Positions 1 to 7,550 of a stretch of 9,560 nt of DNA are shown here, one piece after another. A program made the position numbers and the translations under genes. The first letter of the stretch is position 1. Each line of letters opens with the position of its first letter. The stretch comes from an uncultured Clostridia bacterium. Lineage in GTDB: Bacteria > Bacillota > Clostridia > UBA1381. The stretch is from assembly GCA_934476675.1 (NCBI GenBank), contig CAKSOE010000047.1, forward strand, positions 1-9,560, written 5' to 3'. Below the pieces are notes generated by a model that saw nothing but the letters and a program-made list of their open reading frames with translations, was not told where the DNA came from and ran no database searches.

Positions 1-32
1 AATGCATGCTCTTTTTGTTCTTTTGTGTACAT
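1..32 (-). CDS. 5' end of a leftward gene, possibly an IS3-family transposase OrfA (partial)
   Basis: Read on the minus strand, GAAAGGAG (complement of 43-50) lies about ten bases before an ATG (complement of 30-32), followed by an open frame to the window edge. The visible peptide is MYTKEQKEHA. This charged opening resembles the start of IS3-family OrfA proteins, HTH proteins that often begin MYT/MYS followed by an acidic and basic helix. Only ten codons are visible, so the identity rests on this resemblance and on the IS-end-like sequence just upstream. The ribosome binding site makes a real start likely, but the family call is tentative. It could be any other short-leader gene diverging from the excisionase gene. 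Confidence 0.4.
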   Translation of the reverse strand, partial: MYTKEQKEHA

Positions 33-85
33 ATATATTTTACTCCTTTCAGAGTCCAAGAATATGTCCGCACCCCCGAGTGTGA
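1..85 (-). mobile_element. Probable end of an IS3/IS150-like insertion sequence (partial)
   Basis: On the minus strand, the bases complementary to about 43-75 read as a TGCGGACAT block, then TTGGACTCTGAAAGGAG, then the start of the leftward gene. From memory this arrangement (TTGGAC, a few bases, TGAAA, GGAG, transposase start) matches the left ends of IS150-group elements. The outer boundary cannot be fixed from one end; it probably lies between 70 and 90. The other end and any target duplication are outside the window. Confidence 0.35.
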
Positions 86-311
86 AAAAAAGTCTGTAAA
101 AAAGAATCCTTCTATGATAGAATATAGGTAATTGTAAAATGTCCATTGTATAAATTACGTATTTACTGCCATTTAAGTAGATTAATGAATATTTATGCAT
201 TTAAAAGCAGAGAAAATGAATAAATATAACACGCTGAAAATGGCGTAGCTATGGGATTTTTTGAATTTTACAATCGGCTAATGATGTTTATTTGCAAAGG
301 AGGGAATAAAT
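86..311. other. Non-coding region before the excisionase gene
   Basis: This AT-rich stretch holds no convincing ORF. It contains a perfect 10-bp inverted pair, ATTGTAAAAT at 131-140 and ATTTTACAAT at 265-274, and a related direct copy, ATTGTATAAAT, at 145-155. Such sites could be arm-type sites for integrase or excisionase, but they are short and AT-rich. I found no promoter with both elements well matched. The ribosome binding site AAAGGAGGG (296-304) belongs to the next gene. Confidence 0.4.
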
Positions 312-494
312 ATGACCGATTTACATTTGTTAAATGTAAAGGAAGTGCATGAAATGCTGAATCTTCCGATAACGGCGGTATACAATCTTTTTCATTCAAA
401 AGGATTTCCGTCTGTAAAAATCGGAGGAAGATTGTATGTGCGCAGTAATGCGCTGCACGAATATATTGAACATCTCGAAAATTTAAGAGTTTAG
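312..494 (+). CDS. Excisionase-like helix-turn-helix protein
   Basis: This 60-residue protein is a compact winged-HTH DNA-binding domain of the MerR/excisionase type (HTH_17-like). LLNVKEVHEMLNLP (about residues 6-19) fits the first two helices, AVYNLFHSKGFPSVKIG (22-38) the recognition helix and turn, and GGRLYVRSNALHEYIE the wing and last helix. Proteins of this size and fold act as recombination directionality factors or small regulators next to tyrosine integrases. Here the integrase pseudogene starts 11 bases after the stop, so the two were one operon. AAAGGAGGG lies seven bases before the ATG and supports the start. The gene looks intact. With its partner integrase broken, it may now serve only as a DNA-binding regulator or be decaying; that is inference. 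Confidence 0.85.
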   Translation: MTDLHLLNVKEVHEMLNLPITAVYNLFHSKGFPSVKIGGRLYVRSNALHEYIEHLENLRV

Positions 495-505
495 GAGGTA
501 AAGAA

Positions 506-1271
506 TTGGGAAGAAGAACAAACGGAGAGGGCTGTGTATACAGTACCGGAGATGGGAAATATGTTGCAAGAATACAAATAGGATGGAGGGATAACGGACG
601 ACCTAAAATCAAGAGCTTTGCTGCTGATTCTAAAAAGAAAGCTCTGAAAAGAATGAATGATTATTTAAAATCCTGCAAGAGTAAGGATGAACTGTCGCAA
701 TGGAATGGAATAATGTCGGATTGCATGAAACAGTGGCTGGAAAAGTATAAATTATATGAATTAAAAGCAAGCAGTTATGACAGAATTGTATGTACCGTAG
801 ATAATAATATTATACCGTATATAGGCGATTATCATATAGAAGATATAACACCGGCGGTTATACAGAAAGAGGTAATATACAATTTATGTAATAAAGGATT
901 ATCATATTCGACAGTTAAAAAGGCTTATAACGCATTAAAAAACTTCTATAAGTGCCTGCAAAATGAGGATGTGTCAATTAAAAATCCCATGACATCGGTA
1001 AAGCTGCCGCCGGAAAGTCAATTTGACGTAAAGGAATAAGCAAAACAAATGCTGTCTTTGGAAGAAATTAAAAGATTTGAAGAAACAGCCTCACAATTTT
1101 GCAAATCAATCAATAAACCGATATACCGTCATGGATTTGGATACATATTTATATTGTATACCGGCATACGGTGCGGAGAGGCATCGTGATGTGCAGGTGA
1201 CATATAAACACTATGTATTCACGATGGAAGAGAAAGAAAAAGAATACAGAGATATATTGGATACTCTGTAA
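506..1271 (+). pseudogene. Tyrosine recombinase (Tn916/phage-type integrase), disrupted
   Basis: AGGAGGT (493-499) precedes a TTG start at 506. The first 177 codons encode an arm-type DNA-binding domain (NGEGCVYSTGDGKYVARI, near the N terminus) and a SAM-like core-binding domain, ending at a TAA at 1037-1039. The same frame continues beyond it as AKQMLSLEEIKRFEETA and reaches YTGIRCGEA, the box I motif with the catalytic Arg (codon 1169-1171). It then stops at 1187. The C-terminal end appears in another frame as HRDVQVTYKHYVF, which carries the nucleophilic Tyr, and ends at 1271. Roughly 130-150 residues between these motifs are missing, including the Lys and the HxxR box. The gene therefore has a premature stop plus an internal frame-shifting deletion near 1178-1186. 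Intact relatives are about 380-400 residues. It cannot make an active recombinase; a 177-residue DNA-binding fragment could still be produced. Confidence 0.9.
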
Positions 1272-1275
1272 ACAG

Positions 1276-1307
1276 AACCTGCCGCGGATTATATGCGGCA
1301 GGTTTTT
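1276..1307 (+). terminator. Intrinsic terminator after the integrase pseudogene
   Basis: AACCTGCCGC (1276-1285) pairs perfectly with GCGGCAGGTT (1295-1304) around a nine-base loop, and the second arm runs into a T5 stretch (1303-1307). It starts five bases after the integrase stop, so it ends the excisionase-integrase unit and separates it from the toxin locus. Confidence 0.9.
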
Positions 1308-1387
1308 AAAGTAATAGAATTTATTTTTTTCTGAAATTTCATCATGTGTATAATATTAAAACAGATGATACAAAAAATAAAAATATA

Positions 1388-1416
1388 TTGCATAATGAAA
1401 CACAATGTGGTATAAT
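1388..1416 (+). promoter_or_regulatory. Sigma-A promoter of the toxin locus
   Basis: TTGCAT (1388-1393) and TATAAT (1411-1416) are separated by 17 bases, with a TG at 1408-1409 forming an extended -10. Transcription should start near 1422-1424. This is the best promoter in the window, and it stands before the leader ORF, the attenuator-like hairpin and the two secreted-protein genes. A weaker second TATAAT in similar sequence lies at 1349-1354. Confidence 0.8.
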
Positions 1417-1467
1417 ATTACAAGAAGGAGTGAAGCGGACGACAGGTAAATATACGGAGGAAATGAC

Positions 1468-1512
1468 ATGGAAGAACCATTCATAAAACGGCAAACAAAG
1501 CTTGCTGCATAA
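1468..1512 (+). CDS. Putative 14-residue leader peptide
   Basis: CGGAGG (1455-1460) sits seven bases before an ATG that opens the frame MEEPFIKRQTKLAA and ends with TAA at 1510-1512. The coding bases overlap the whole 5' arm of the following terminator hairpin (1485-1499), and the stop codon falls in its loop. That geometry is typical of translation-coupled attenuators: a ribosome moving through or paused here would hold the 5' arm and prevent hairpin formation. A weak hairpin, ATGG (1468-1471) with CCAT (1477-1480), could also cover the start codon. No run of one amino acid points to an amino-acid sensor. The ORF could be incidental, but its spacing from a good ribosome binding site argues for translation. 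Confidence 0.5.
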   Translation: MEEPFIKRQTKLAA

Positions 1513-1540
1513 GCAGATAGTTTTTGTTTGCCGTTTTTTT
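1485..1540 (+). terminator. Strong terminator in the leader of the RHS operon (attenuator-like)
   Basis: AAAACGGCAAACAAA (1485-1499) pairs perfectly over 15 bp with TTTGTTTGCCGTTTT (1523-1537). The 3' arm runs straight into a tract of seven T (1534-1540). The 23-base loop holds a small extra stem, CTGC (1505-1508) with GCAG (1513-1516). The structure lies about 60-115 bases after the predicted transcription start and 30 bases before the first structural gene. It therefore either ends a roughly 115-base leader RNA or acts as a regulated attenuator. I found no matching antiterminator sequence upstream, so relief by a translating ribosome or a protein is more likely than a competing RNA fold. 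Confidence 0.8.
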
Positions 1541-1570
1541 ATACAAATGATACGATGAACGGAGGGTATT

Positions 1571-2374
1571 ATGAAACGAAAATTTATTAACTTAATTATC
1601 ACGTTAATTTTTTTATGCGGTACAGCGGTATATGCGCAGGAGAGTTATGCCGATGTTCCGGTAAAGGTATATCAATACATAAACGGAGCGGAAGATGTAA
1701 TCTATACGGGAACGCTCGGTGGTTATGATAACGGCAAATGGTCGGGAATAGACGTAACGGAAATGAATATGCTTACAATAGTAAAATGGAACGGCAATGG
1801 ATTTGATGAAAATTTTAATCCGATATATATTCAGGCGATTTCACAAAATATTGAAACAAAAACGCCGAATGAACAGCGTATGACGGGAAATCTTAACAGA
1901 AACAGCACAGACTTCGATATTACATCTCAAATAAAGCTTAATAATATAAATGTAGGAGAGGACGGGTTGAGAATTATAAACGGAGGAGCGCTTAACGGAT
2001 ATTTCAGTATTACAAATAATTCAGGAAAAACCGGAAAAGTATCTCTGTTAATGGCAACATATACACATGACGGAGAGTTATATAATGTAGAAAGCAAAAG
2101 TGTAAATATAGCGCCGCAAAGCATGGCGGATATAGATTTGCAATACAATTTTGATACCGCATACGAAAGTACGGCAAAGCTTATGATGTGGGAGGATTTA
2201 AACGGAATGATACCTGTCAGGACAAACATTGATTTTGACCAAAACAGCGGAATAAATGCATATTATTATGATGCCGATAACCACTTGTTGCAGGCGGATA
2301 AAATGAACGGAACATCGGTTATTTACACATATGATAAAACCGGAAATATGCTCACAACATCAGTCAGACAGTAA
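1571..2374 (+). CDS. Secreted protein with beta-domain and one C-terminal YD repeat
   Basis: This 267-residue protein begins with a Sec signal peptide: basic MKRK, a hydrophobic core (residues 5-18), and a likely cut after VYA at about residue 22. Most of the rest is beta-rich. The segment ending AKLMMWEDLNGMIPVRTN (about 202-219) matches a conserved WxxLxxxxP motif that I recognise from the end of beta-sandwich domains in large secreted Clostridia and Paenibacillus proteins. The last 41 residues carry a single RHS-type YD repeat (AYYYDADNHLLQADKM, then IYTYDKTGNMLTT). GGAGGG (1561-1566) supports the ATG. The RHS gene starts 33 bases after its stop, so the two are almost certainly cotranscribed. 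It may assist or dock with the RHS protein on the cell surface, or be a duplicated N-terminal module. No specific function is recognised. Confidence 0.85.
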   Translation: MKRKFINLIITLIFLCGTAVYAQESYADVPVKVYQYINGAEDVIYTGTLGGYDNGKWSGIDVTEMNMLTIVKWNGNGFDENFNPIYIQAISQNIETKTPNEQRMTGNLNRNSTDFDITSQIKLNNINVGEDGLRIINGGALNGYFSITNNSGKTGKVSLLMATYTHDGELYNVESKSVNIAPQSMADIDLQYNFDTAYESTAKLMMWEDLNGMIPVRTNIDFDQNSGINAYYYDADNHLLQADKMNGTSVIYTYDKTGNMLTTSVRQ

Positions 2375-2407
2375 AAATCCACATCGGGGCAAAGAAAGGA
2401 AGGAAAA

Positions 2408-5400
2408 ATGAATAAACGAATAATATCCATGATAATTTCATTGTCAATATTTATAGGAACATTTCCGGTTTTAGCGGAAACAGAGATTATCATTGAAAAT
2501 AATGAATCTATACAAACAAATCAAACGCTTGAAAATCTGCCGCAAATTTCGGAAGAAACATCGTCTGTATTCAGTATCAATAATCAAACAGCGGAATTGC
2601 CGGAATTTCCGACAGATGAGACGGCGGTAATGCCGGAAATTGAATTTGCGGCTGATAGTGTAATAGAACTGCCGCGTAATGTGGATCAAAGCATAGAGGT
2701 ACAGGAAATACAAAGCTTGGAAAGAACTGCTGCATCGGGAACAGCGGATTCGGATTACAGGCTGGGAAATATAAACGGCAGAGATTCGTATGCGTTGCAG
2801 AACCAAACATACAGAACAGGGTTTATAGGTGACAATCCGGGCGAAGAATATGTGGATTCTCTGACGGGCAATCTAACAGTAACGGAAACCGATTTGGTTT
2901 TGCCGGGAAGAGACGGACTGGATTTAAAGCTTGAAAGACATTACAGTCTTGCCGAAGCAGAGCTGTATAATAAAACGTCAGACATTGTAACACGGCAGAA
3001 GGTATTTACTTTGCCGGAGGATGCGTATGTGGTGACCGAGACCGTGAGAAATACAGAAACAGGGCAGATAAGCACAAACAATTATCCGTATTTTGACAGC
3101 GCAGAGGCTGAATGCAGAAAAAGAGAAATACTGACGAGAGATACAAATGACGGTGTATATGATTATTCGGCTGAAATAACACAGAGAAATGCCGGTGATA
3201 AGGTTACGGTAAATTATTACTATACATCGGAGCTTTCGGCGGTAAGCTATGCAAGAGAACGCAGCAATCTCGGCGCAGGCTGGTCATGGGCGTTTCCGTC
3301 CGTGCAGGCGATAAAGGATAATCCCGATGACGAGGACGAGATCCCGAAAGGCATATATTATCATGACGGAAAAGGCAATGTCTTTGAAGTTGCAAAAGAT
3401 GCGGCAAACAGATTCTATTTTACAAATTATGTGGGTAATGATATGATTTTCGATATGCCCGGGATTTATTTGCCGGATATATGCGGAACAAACAGAATAG
3501 ATTACAGCGTTGAAGATGCGGACGGAACGATGTATTATTTCGGTACAAGGGGCGAGCTATGCACGATTGCCGACAGATTCGGAAATAAAATTACGTTTGA
3601 ATATATAAGCAGGAATTTTTTCGGTGCAAAAAACTGTCCGATTATTTCCGGGATAACCGATACGGTGGGACGTACTGTAAATTTCAGTTATACAGAGGTT
3701 GACGGAGATACGGAGAAGATTGATATAACCGTATCGGCTTTGCAGGAGAGCGGACGGGAACTGACGCTTTCATATGAGAAAAAAATGCTCGATATAGAGC
3801 GTGACGGTGAAGTTTTGTCACGTGAGCCGATACTTGAAAAAGTAATAAATTCCATAGGTGAGGAAGTGAATTATTATCCGGCAAAGGTAAACGGCGAACG
3901 CAGTTATTTGCAGACGGCAAAATTTACTTTTGCGGATAAAACATTTGATTCGGCGTTTGTGAATAATACAAGCGGATATACCAATAATCTCATATACCTT
4001 TTGGGAAATATTGTGCGTCCGACTTCAAACACATACTACAATTATGATAAAACCGAAAGAAACTTAGGTCAAAGCGGCGTATGCGAAAGTTATCGTGTTG
4101 AAGAAAAGGGCGAGCTTTATCCGGTTGTAAATGCTTACGGTACAATTAATGAGCAGTATGATAAAAACATCGTAAATTATGAATATATCGGGGATTATAC
4201 AGGCTATCCCGATTATAATTCGGTTGAAAGTATGTCCGGCAGTTATCGCGTCAGCGTGATTGAAACAAGAGAAAATTCACAATATGATAGGACATACGGA
4301 AAAAAAGACGGTGCGGTTGTAAAAATCAGCGAGTCGGAAACAATAACAAATCCGACGGGAAACAATCTTGTTATCCGACGCGAATATTCGGATTTTGCGG
4401 CAAAACAGCCGCAGACAACAAAGCTTACATATTCCAACGGAACAGGGTATAGATACAATTCGTATATATTCGCGGATTTCTGTACGACGACAAACAGAAA
4501 TTACGGCAAGCTTTTACGTATATCCGAAGAAATGGATTCGGCGGACGCATATTTAAGCGAAAAGACAAAGCATTCGGTATCATACGCGTATGATGAAAAC
4601 ACAGGTTTTGTAAAAAACAAATCATGGTATTTGAATGAAGATACAAAGTGTGATGAATTTTATAAATATGACAGCAAAAAACGGCTGAATAAGGTTATAA
4701 ACGCAGAGAGCGCCGAAACACAATACAGCTATGAATACACTTCGGACGGAAAAGTAAGTAAAAAAATAACCTTATCCGAAAATGACAGCGGTACAGTGAC
4801 AACAGAGGAAAATTATACTGCCGAAACGAAGTATCTGTTTCCGTCAACGGTTGTAAAGACAGTTACGGCTGATAACAAATCAACGGTGCAGACTGTTTCG
4901 TATACGTATGATATGCTTCTCGGAACAGTAAAAACAATGACTGATAATGATGGCAATACAACATATTATGAGTATGACAGCATAGGCAGACCTACAAGAA
5001 TAATTTATCCGAGATATTCGGCATATACAGCATATGACGCAAAAAATACAGATATTCTACCGGTAGAAACAATGGAATATATAAATGTATCGAGAGACTA
5101 TACCGGAAAAATATCATCAGGCTTGCGGATAATCGCACAAAGAGCGGAAAACACAGTGAAGTATTATGATGTCACGGGCAATAATACTGCCGTGCCGTCA
5201 AATGATGAGTTGAGTGAATTAGGCTTTACATATATAGGTAAGGAAATTGATTATTATTCATGCGGCGATATTATAGAAAGCAATGTATTGGATAAGGTAA
5301 ACGGAAACAGTGCATACGTAAAAACCATGTACTATTATAATACGCTGAATAACAGTGTAAAAACAGTTGATGCACAAGGCAATGAAACAACGGTGTATTA

Positions 5401-7537
5401 TGACGATCTCGGACGTGAAGTAAAAACGGTCGATATGTTCGGAAACAGCCATATTAACGAGTATAATATAAGCGGTGACGGAAACGGTTTTAAATCAATG
5501 TCGTATTTTAACGCAAACGGGAGTACGGAAAAGAAAAATATAGTTGAGTATACATATGACAGACAGCAGAGAGTGACAAATAAAAAAGCGTATTCCGACT
5601 ATCCCGACAGTTTGGCCGAAATGAAGTATACGTATGATTTGGCAGGAAATGTTGTGGGAATCATAGATCCGAACAATAATCTTAATGAAGACGGATATAC
5701 GGAAACTTTGCAGTATGATAAGCTCAACAGAAACATTTTGACTAAAAATGCAAATAATGAAGCGCTTTATAATGAGTATGATAATGTCGGAAATGTTGTA
5801 AGACAGAGAATAGCAAATCAGAATTTGTATCGGAGAAAGTATGACGGTGAGGGTAAAATTGTATCCGATACCAATAATGCAAATAACGTCAGCACATATA
5901 ATTATAATGCGCTCGGCCAGCTTAGCCGTTCGGTTGACAGGGACGGAAAAATTGTCAGCTATGAATATAACAGTTTAGGAAAGGCGGATAAAATCACAAG
6001 CGTTAAGCCGCAAAGCATGATGTCCGATATAAGAAGTGCATATTATACACCGTTCGGTGCCGGAAGAGTGTTCAAAATGAAGGGTGAGTATGCGGAAAAT
6101 AACCGGTATACCGGAAGAATTACGGAAATTGTAAGCACAAGCTATACTCAAACAGGCAGAACAGAAGCAAAAATTTCTGATTATCGCTATGGAACAATGC
6201 AGTGTAAGGGATATTCGCAATATAGCTATGATGAAATGGGAAATGCTGTTTCAGTGGTTCATGGCTGTGCGGATGACGAAGCCGAAACAGTATGGGTCTT
6301 TACAACAAATTATGAATATGACAAAAACAGGATTTCAAGGGTACAGCTTGACGGAAACAGCGTGAAAAATGCAGCGGCAAATGCAGAATATGAATTTTAC
6401 GCGGACGGAAAGTTAAAAAAGGTCAGTTATCCTGCACTTTCGGACGGAAGTGTATTAAAGTCGGAATATGTGTATGACGGCTTATCAAGACTTAAAAGCC
6501 TGACAAATACCAAGGGAGATACGGTTATTTCATGCTATAATTATACGTATGACCGGAACGGAAATATAATCAATACGGAAGAAACAGTAAACGGTGAGGA
6601 AAACAGCATTAATTATACATATGATAAGCTTAACAGAATATCGGGTGTCAGCGGAAGTAAGGGTGCGGATTCGTATTATGAATATGATTTGAGAGGAAAC
6701 AGAAAAGCTGATTTTTCCGAAAAGGACTTTATAAAGGAAAAAAATGCAGAGTATTGCTATGATGAGAATGATAAGCTATATTATGCGGAAAACGGTGATA
6801 ATACTGCTGAATTTGACTACTCGGTCAATGGGTATCGTATTGTAAAGCATGAAAATTCGGGTATTCCGGTGTTCTTTATATACGACATACAGAACAGGCT
6901 TGCCGCGGAGGCACAGCTTGTTAATATGCAAAAATCAGACGGAACGGTAAGAACAGTGATGTATCCGATAATGCAATACATCTGGGGAGCAGACAGAGTT
7001 CTTGCAAAGCTTGACAAACTGACCAATAAAAGGTATTATTATTTATATAACGGTCATGGTGATGCAGTGCAGATAGTTGATACGTCCGGTAATGTGGTAA
7101 ATTCTTATGATTACGATGTATGGGGAAACTTTATCGAAAAGAATGAAACGATAGACAATCCGTTTACATATTTCGGACAGACCTATGATGAAACAACGGG
7201 ATTGTATTATCTGCGCGCAAGATATTATGACCCGTCAACCGGACGCTTCACTCAGCAGGATTTTGCCGAGGACGGCTATAACTGGTATGTGTACGGAAAT
7301 CAAAATCCGGTTATGTTTGTTGATTATACAGGGGAGATTGCGGTAGCAGACGATGTTATTATTGCTGTTGCAGCCGGAGTTGCCGCGGCCAGTGCAGCAA
7401 TAATATATTATAAAGAACATACAAAGAATAAAAGTAAGAAAAATTGGGATAAGCATACGAAAAAACGTCCCGGAGATTTAAGCAAGGCACAAAAGAAATC
7501 AAGTTGGAAGAGTAGGTCGAATAAACGAGACAAATAA
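2408..7537 (+). CDS. Sec-exported RHS/YD-repeat polymorphic-toxin protein (WapA-like)
   Basis: This is a 1709-residue protein. A Sec signal peptide (cut after VLA at about 23) is followed by an acidic, Glu-rich linker to about residue 110. The RHS entry motif, with VDSLTGNLTV and LVLPGRDGLDLKLERHY, spans about 144-181, and LGAGWSWAFP lies near 287. From about 720 to 1570 there are some twenty YD repeats (for example YEYDSIGRPTRI, YTYDLAGNVVGI, YVYDGLSRLKSL). The RHS core is canonical: GQTYDETTGLYYLRARYYD (1590-1608), TGRF, then NPVMFVDYTG ending at 1642. RHS repeats wind into a hollow shell that encloses a C-terminal effector. Here only 67 residues follow: a hydrophobic Ala/Val/Ile stretch (about 1646-1667) and a Lys/Arg-rich tail (NWDKHTKKRPG and on). 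No nuclease motif is recognised in the tail. Two overlapping AGGA boxes (2397-2404) serve the ATG. The first downstream gene starts 13 bases after the stop, as expected for an immunity gene. Confidence 0.95.
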   Translation: MNKRIISMIISLSIFIGTFPVLAETEIIIENNESIQTNQTLENLPQISEETSSVFSINNQTAELPEFPTDETAVMPEIEFAADSVIELPRNVDQSIEVQEIQSLERTAASGTADSDYRLGNINGRDSYALQNQTYRTGFIGDNPGEEYVDSLTGNLTVTETDLVLPGRDGLDLKLERHYSLAEAELYNKTSDIVTRQKVFTLPEDAYVVTETVRNTETGQISTNNYPYFDSAEAECRKREILTRDTNDGVYDYSAEITQRNAGDKVTVNYYYTSELSAVSYARERSNLGAGWSWAFPSVQAIKDNPDDEDEIPKGIYYHDGKGNVFEVAKDAANRFYFTNYVGNDMIFDMPGIYLPDICGTNRIDYSVEDADGTMYYFGTRGELCTIADRFGNKITFEYISRNFFGAKNCPIISGITDTVGRTVNFSYTEVDGDTEKIDITVSALQESGRELTLSYEKKMLDIERDGEVLSREPILEKVINSIGEEVNYYPAKVNGERSYLQTAKFTFADKTFDSAFVNNTSGYTNNLIYLLGNIVRPTSNTYYNYDKTERNLGQSGVCESYRVEEKGELYPVVNAYGTINEQYDKNIVNYEYIGDYTGYPDYNSVESMSGSYRVSVIETRENSQYDRTYGKKDGAVVKISESETITNPTGNNLVIRREYSDFAAKQPQTTKLTYSNGTGYRYNSYIFADFCTTTNRNYGKLLRISEEMDSADAYLSEKTKHSVSYAYDENTGFVKNKSWYLNEDTKCDEFYKYDSKKRLNKVINAESAETQYSYEYTSDGKVSKKITLSENDSGTVTTEENYTAETKYLFPSTVVKTVTADNKSTVQTVSYTYDMLLGTVKTMTDNDGNTTYYEYDSIGRPTRIIYPRYSAYTAYDAKNTDILPVETMEYINVSRDYTGKISSGLRIIAQRAENTVKYYDVTGNNTAVPSNDELSELGFTYIGKEIDYYSCGDIIESNVLDKVNGNSAYVKTMYYYNTLNNSVKTVDAQGNETTVYYDDLGREVKTVDMFGNSHINEYNISGDGNGFKSMSYFNANGSTEKKNIVEYTYDRQQRVTNKKAYSDYPDSLAEMKYTYDLAGNVVGIIDPNNNLNEDGYTETLQYDKLNRNILTKNANNEALYNEYDNVGNVVRQRIANQNLYRRKYDGEGKIVSDTNNANNVSTYNYNALGQLSRSVDRDGKIVSYEYNSLGKADKITSVKPQSMMSDIRSAYYTPFGAGRVFKMKGEYAENNRYTGRITEIVSTSYTQTGRTEAKISDYRYGTMQCKGYSQYSYDEMGNAVSVVHGCADDEAETVWVFTTNYEYDKNRISRVQLDGNSVKNAAANAEYEFYADGKLKKVSYPALSDGSVLKSEYVYDGLSRLKSLTNTKGDTVISCYNYTYDRNGNIINTEETVNGEENSINYTYDKLNRISGVSGSKGADSYYEYDLRGNRKADFSEKDFIKEKNAEYCYDENDKLYYAENGDNTAEFDYSVNGYRIVKHENSGIPVFFIYDIQNRLAAEAQLVNMQKSDGTVRTVMYPIMQYIWGADRVLAKLDKLTNKRYYYLYNGHGDAVQIVDTSGNVVNSYDYDVWGNFIEKNETIDNPFTYFGQTYDETTGLYYLRARYYDPSTGRFTQQDFAEDGYNWYVYGNQNPVMFVDYTGEIAVADDVIIAVAAGVAAASAAIIYYKEHTKNKSKKNWDKHTKKRPGDLSKAQKKSSWKSRSNKRDK

Positions 7538-7550
7538 TGGAGGAGATGTT

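Noticed and set aside
268..612. Minus-strand open frame of 114 codons opposite the excisionase and integrase start
   Set aside because: It overlaps two well-supported plus-strand genes with ribosome binding sites and gives a Pro/Leu-rich translation without family features.
1077..1271. A 64-codon open frame starting MKKQPHNFANQ
   Set aside because: Its first half is an out-of-frame reading of the integrase catalytic region; only the end (from HRDVQVTYKHYV) is genuine integrase sequence. It is included in the pseudogene, not a gene of its own.
1421..1540. A known riboswitch or T-box in the leader
   Set aside because: I found no T-box sequence, no purine, SAM, preQ1 or fluoride core, and no competing antiterminator fold. 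The short ORF plus terminator explains the region better.
1342..1602. Minus-strand open frame of 86 codons over the leader region
   Set aside because: It has no ribosome binding site or plausible protein pattern, and it overlaps the promoter, leader hairpin and signal peptide of the plus-strand gene.
4900..6900. Recurrent short DNA motifs such as GACGGAAA and TATGATGA, checked as direct repeats or a CRISPR array
   Set aside because: They are in frame, irregularly spaced, and encode the DG/GN and YD residues of RHS repeats. There are no constant repeats or spacers.
2471..7456. Numerous open frames on the minus strand inside the RHS gene, and one of 62 codons on the plus strand at 4368-4556
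   Set aside because: They are shadows of the repetitive RHS coding sequence, with low-complexity Cys/Arg/Ile-rich translations and no start signals.
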